NCBI GenBank assembly: GCA_963794745.1
Contig: CAWCEZ010000007.1
Span: forward strand, 62,001 to 126,000
Reading direction: 5' to 3'
DNA: 64,000 nucleotides
Origin: Fen-671 sp963794745
GTDB lineage: Bacteria > Actinomycetota > Acidimicrobiia > Acidimicrobiales > Palsa-688
Below are positions 62,721 to 64,000 of this stretch, piece after piece (within the stretch, counting starts at the first letter, position 1; every line of letters begins with the position of its first letter). The translations under genes and the position numbers were made by a program. The notes below the pieces were generated by a model, which was not told where the DNA came from, did no database searches, and was given only the letters and a program-made list of their open reading frames with translations.

Positions 62721-64000
62721 CGCGCACCCGGACCGAGCCGTAGTAGGGGTAAAGAGTCCCTTCCAGGGGAGCGAAACCCTCGACTCCAGGCGCTAAAGCG
62801 TACGTTTCCATGGGCGCGCACAGCGGTATGTAGGGCAGCTCGGTCATGAAAACCTGCTGTACGTTACGGCTCTGCTCCTGGAGCTCGTCGGGCGAGCCCG
62901 CGCGCAGGAAGGCGGCAAAGGCATCGTCAACCTTGGCCGAGCGCGCACCCTGCCAGTTGCCGCCGCTGTCGGCTGCGCAAGATGACTGGGAGAAACCCAT
63001 GACGGCTTCGATGGCGTCGGGCCATAGCCACTTCGACATGATCGCCGTAGGGCGGCGCGTCGGCGGCGCGATAAAAGTCAACGAACGGTTGGGCGAAACC
63101 GGAAAACCAGCTCCATGCCGGCCTCTGCGAGCTGGCGGCTTAGCTCGTCGGCCAGGCGCCGGAACGTCTCGTTGTCCTGGGTTAGGCACTCGACCGAGAG
63201 GGGCGTCCCGTTACGCTGGCGCGGGCCGGGCGCCGGTACGCTCCCAGCCCAGGCGGTCCAGGACCGCCGCGGCCTCTTCGGTTGACATCCTCGGCGCACC
63301 GGCGGCGTCGAAAGCGGCGGCATGGGGATGACCTGCGGGGACCGGCGAGCGACGGGCGTCACCGTGGCCATAAAAGGCCGCAGCCACCAAACGAGGGCGG
63401 TCGACAAAGGCCTCGATGGCCTGTCGTAGGCCCAGTTGGTCGAAGCCCAGCGGGCTGTCAAAGTTGAGGGCCAGATAGAACTGTGAGATCTCGGGCTGTT
63501 CGAGGAACCGCCAACCGGGCTCGGGCCCGAGCCACGCCCTGTCCACAGCTCGCACCACGGCGACATCGTCGCGCTCCAGCGCCGTCCGCCGCTGCGCCTC
63601 TGACGGCGCCGCCGCCCAACGGATCTCCTCGGGGGCCATCGACGAACCGGGCGACGCAGCACCCGCGGTAATTGCCCGGCGGGCGACAACCAAGTCAGGC
63701 GAGAAGGAGACGAGCTGATATGGGCCGGTCCCGTCGGCAACAGAAACCCCATAGTCCTCGCCGATCTCGGCCCGCATCCGCTCGTTGCAAATTGCGGTGT
63801 GTGTCCCCCATAACAACGTCGGAAGGCGCAGGTACGGGTAAAGCAGGGTCACTTCAATTGTGCGTTCGTCGATCGCCGCCACCCGGTCCACCGGGTCCCA
63901 GTACCAGAGCTGCCGCTGGAGGCCGTCGCCCCAGCGGCATCGTTCGAGGGCTGCCACCACCGCGGCGGCGTCGCACGGCGCCCCCGAATGGAAGCGGGCG
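62713..64000 (-). CDS. Family-5 solute-binding protein (frame-broken, 5' end beyond window)
   Basis: The first readable block is RTIEVTLLYPYLRLPTLLWG, AEIGEDYGVSVADGTGPYQL, VSFSPDLVVARRAITAGAAS, QFYLALNFDSPLGFDQLGLR, QAIEAFVDRPRLVAAAFYGH and MSTEEAAAVLDRLGWERTG, all typical of peptide/nickel SBP_bac_5 proteins. Slips near 63215 and 63100 lead to LTQDNETFRRLADELSRQLA and to the C-terminus (DELQEQSRNVQQVFMTELPY, IPLCAPMETYALAPGVEGFA). The gene continues past the right edge, so signal peptide and permease genes are not visible. The EthD and DMFase-like genes overlap downstream, indicating that it binds the substrate of that pathway or its oligomer. Confidence 0.82.

Noticed and set aside
1..64000. 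CRISPR arrays, phage structural genes, relaxase or type IV secretion genes, rRNA
   Set aside because: None seen: no regularly spaced repeats, no such motifs. Only one tRNA, one IS remnant and an ArdC-like gene point to mobile DNA.

Overview
The window is GC-rich, densely coded DNA that reads as an actinobacterium. The evidence is: a TIGR03086 (mycothiol-type DinB) protein, a PPOX-class F420-dependent oxidoreductase, a Streptomyces-style PHO box of two GTTCACY units 11 bp apart, SARP/BTAD regulators, many GTG and TTG starts, and promoters placed so that mRNAs would be leaderless. Family composition would suit an uncultured soil lineage such as Acidimicrobiia or Thermoleophilia, but that placement is an inference. 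About 40 single-base frame breaks interrupt otherwise well-conserved genes, while neighbours of similar length are intact. This looks more like uncorrected indel error in the assembly than mass decay, so most broken genes are annotated across the break.

Layout. 1-4.2 kb: Nudix hydrolase (cut by the window edge), small YCII and DUF6176-like proteins, a divergent azoreductase/MarR pair with an operator inside the promoter spacer, and an ECF sigma factor behind a TIGR03086 gene. 4.3-9.1 kb: a secreted S53 peptidase, a TVGYGD ion channel and a CorA-like transporter in one operon, followed by a 345-bp dead copy of the peptidase 3' end; a divergent small secreted protein. 9.1-15 kb: a SARP/BTAD - transmembrane - beta-propeller - peptide-binding-protein fusion, divergent from a secreted Cys-rich propeller. 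15-25 kb: ECF sigma factor, DHA2 exporter, SDR, acetylxylan-esterase-like enzyme, orphan PstS with PHO box, VOC and SnoaL proteins, LysE exporter, FtsX-type permease. 25-27.7 kb: remnants of a nucleotidyltransferase cassette, DUF1059, NTF2-like, cupin and TetR genes.

27.7-31.4 kb holds the most interesting locus. A SoxR regulator is divergent from a translationally coupled three-gene operon: F420/PPOX oxidoreductase, questin-oxidase-like enzyme, and a Rieske protein with a long His-rich helical tail. A near-perfect soxbox sits in a 19-bp promoter spacer. The arrangement predicts a redox-triggered pathway for modifying quinones or aromatics.

31.4-45.1 kb: a stand-alone KdpD-N/USP protein, a DUF3533 membrane operon divergent from a LAL-type LuxR regulator, an LLM flavoenzyme, a Tat-exported phospholipase-C-like phosphoesterase, a MetOD1/anti-sigma-kinase protein converging on a SpoIIE phosphatase (partner switching), and a bacterial PH-domain pair. 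45.3-54.6 kb looks accessory: tRNA-Glu with a duplicated 3' half (att-like), an IS3 remnant, MOSC, cupin and hydrolase genes, two response regulators with a four-GAF histidine kinase, and an ArdC-like antirestriction protein. 54.6-58 kb: a LacI regulator with palindromic operators ahead of a cytochrome P450-aldolase operon. 58-64 kb: two dimethylformamidase-beta-like proteins facing each other, one in an operon with an EthD protein and a solute-binding protein that runs off the right edge.
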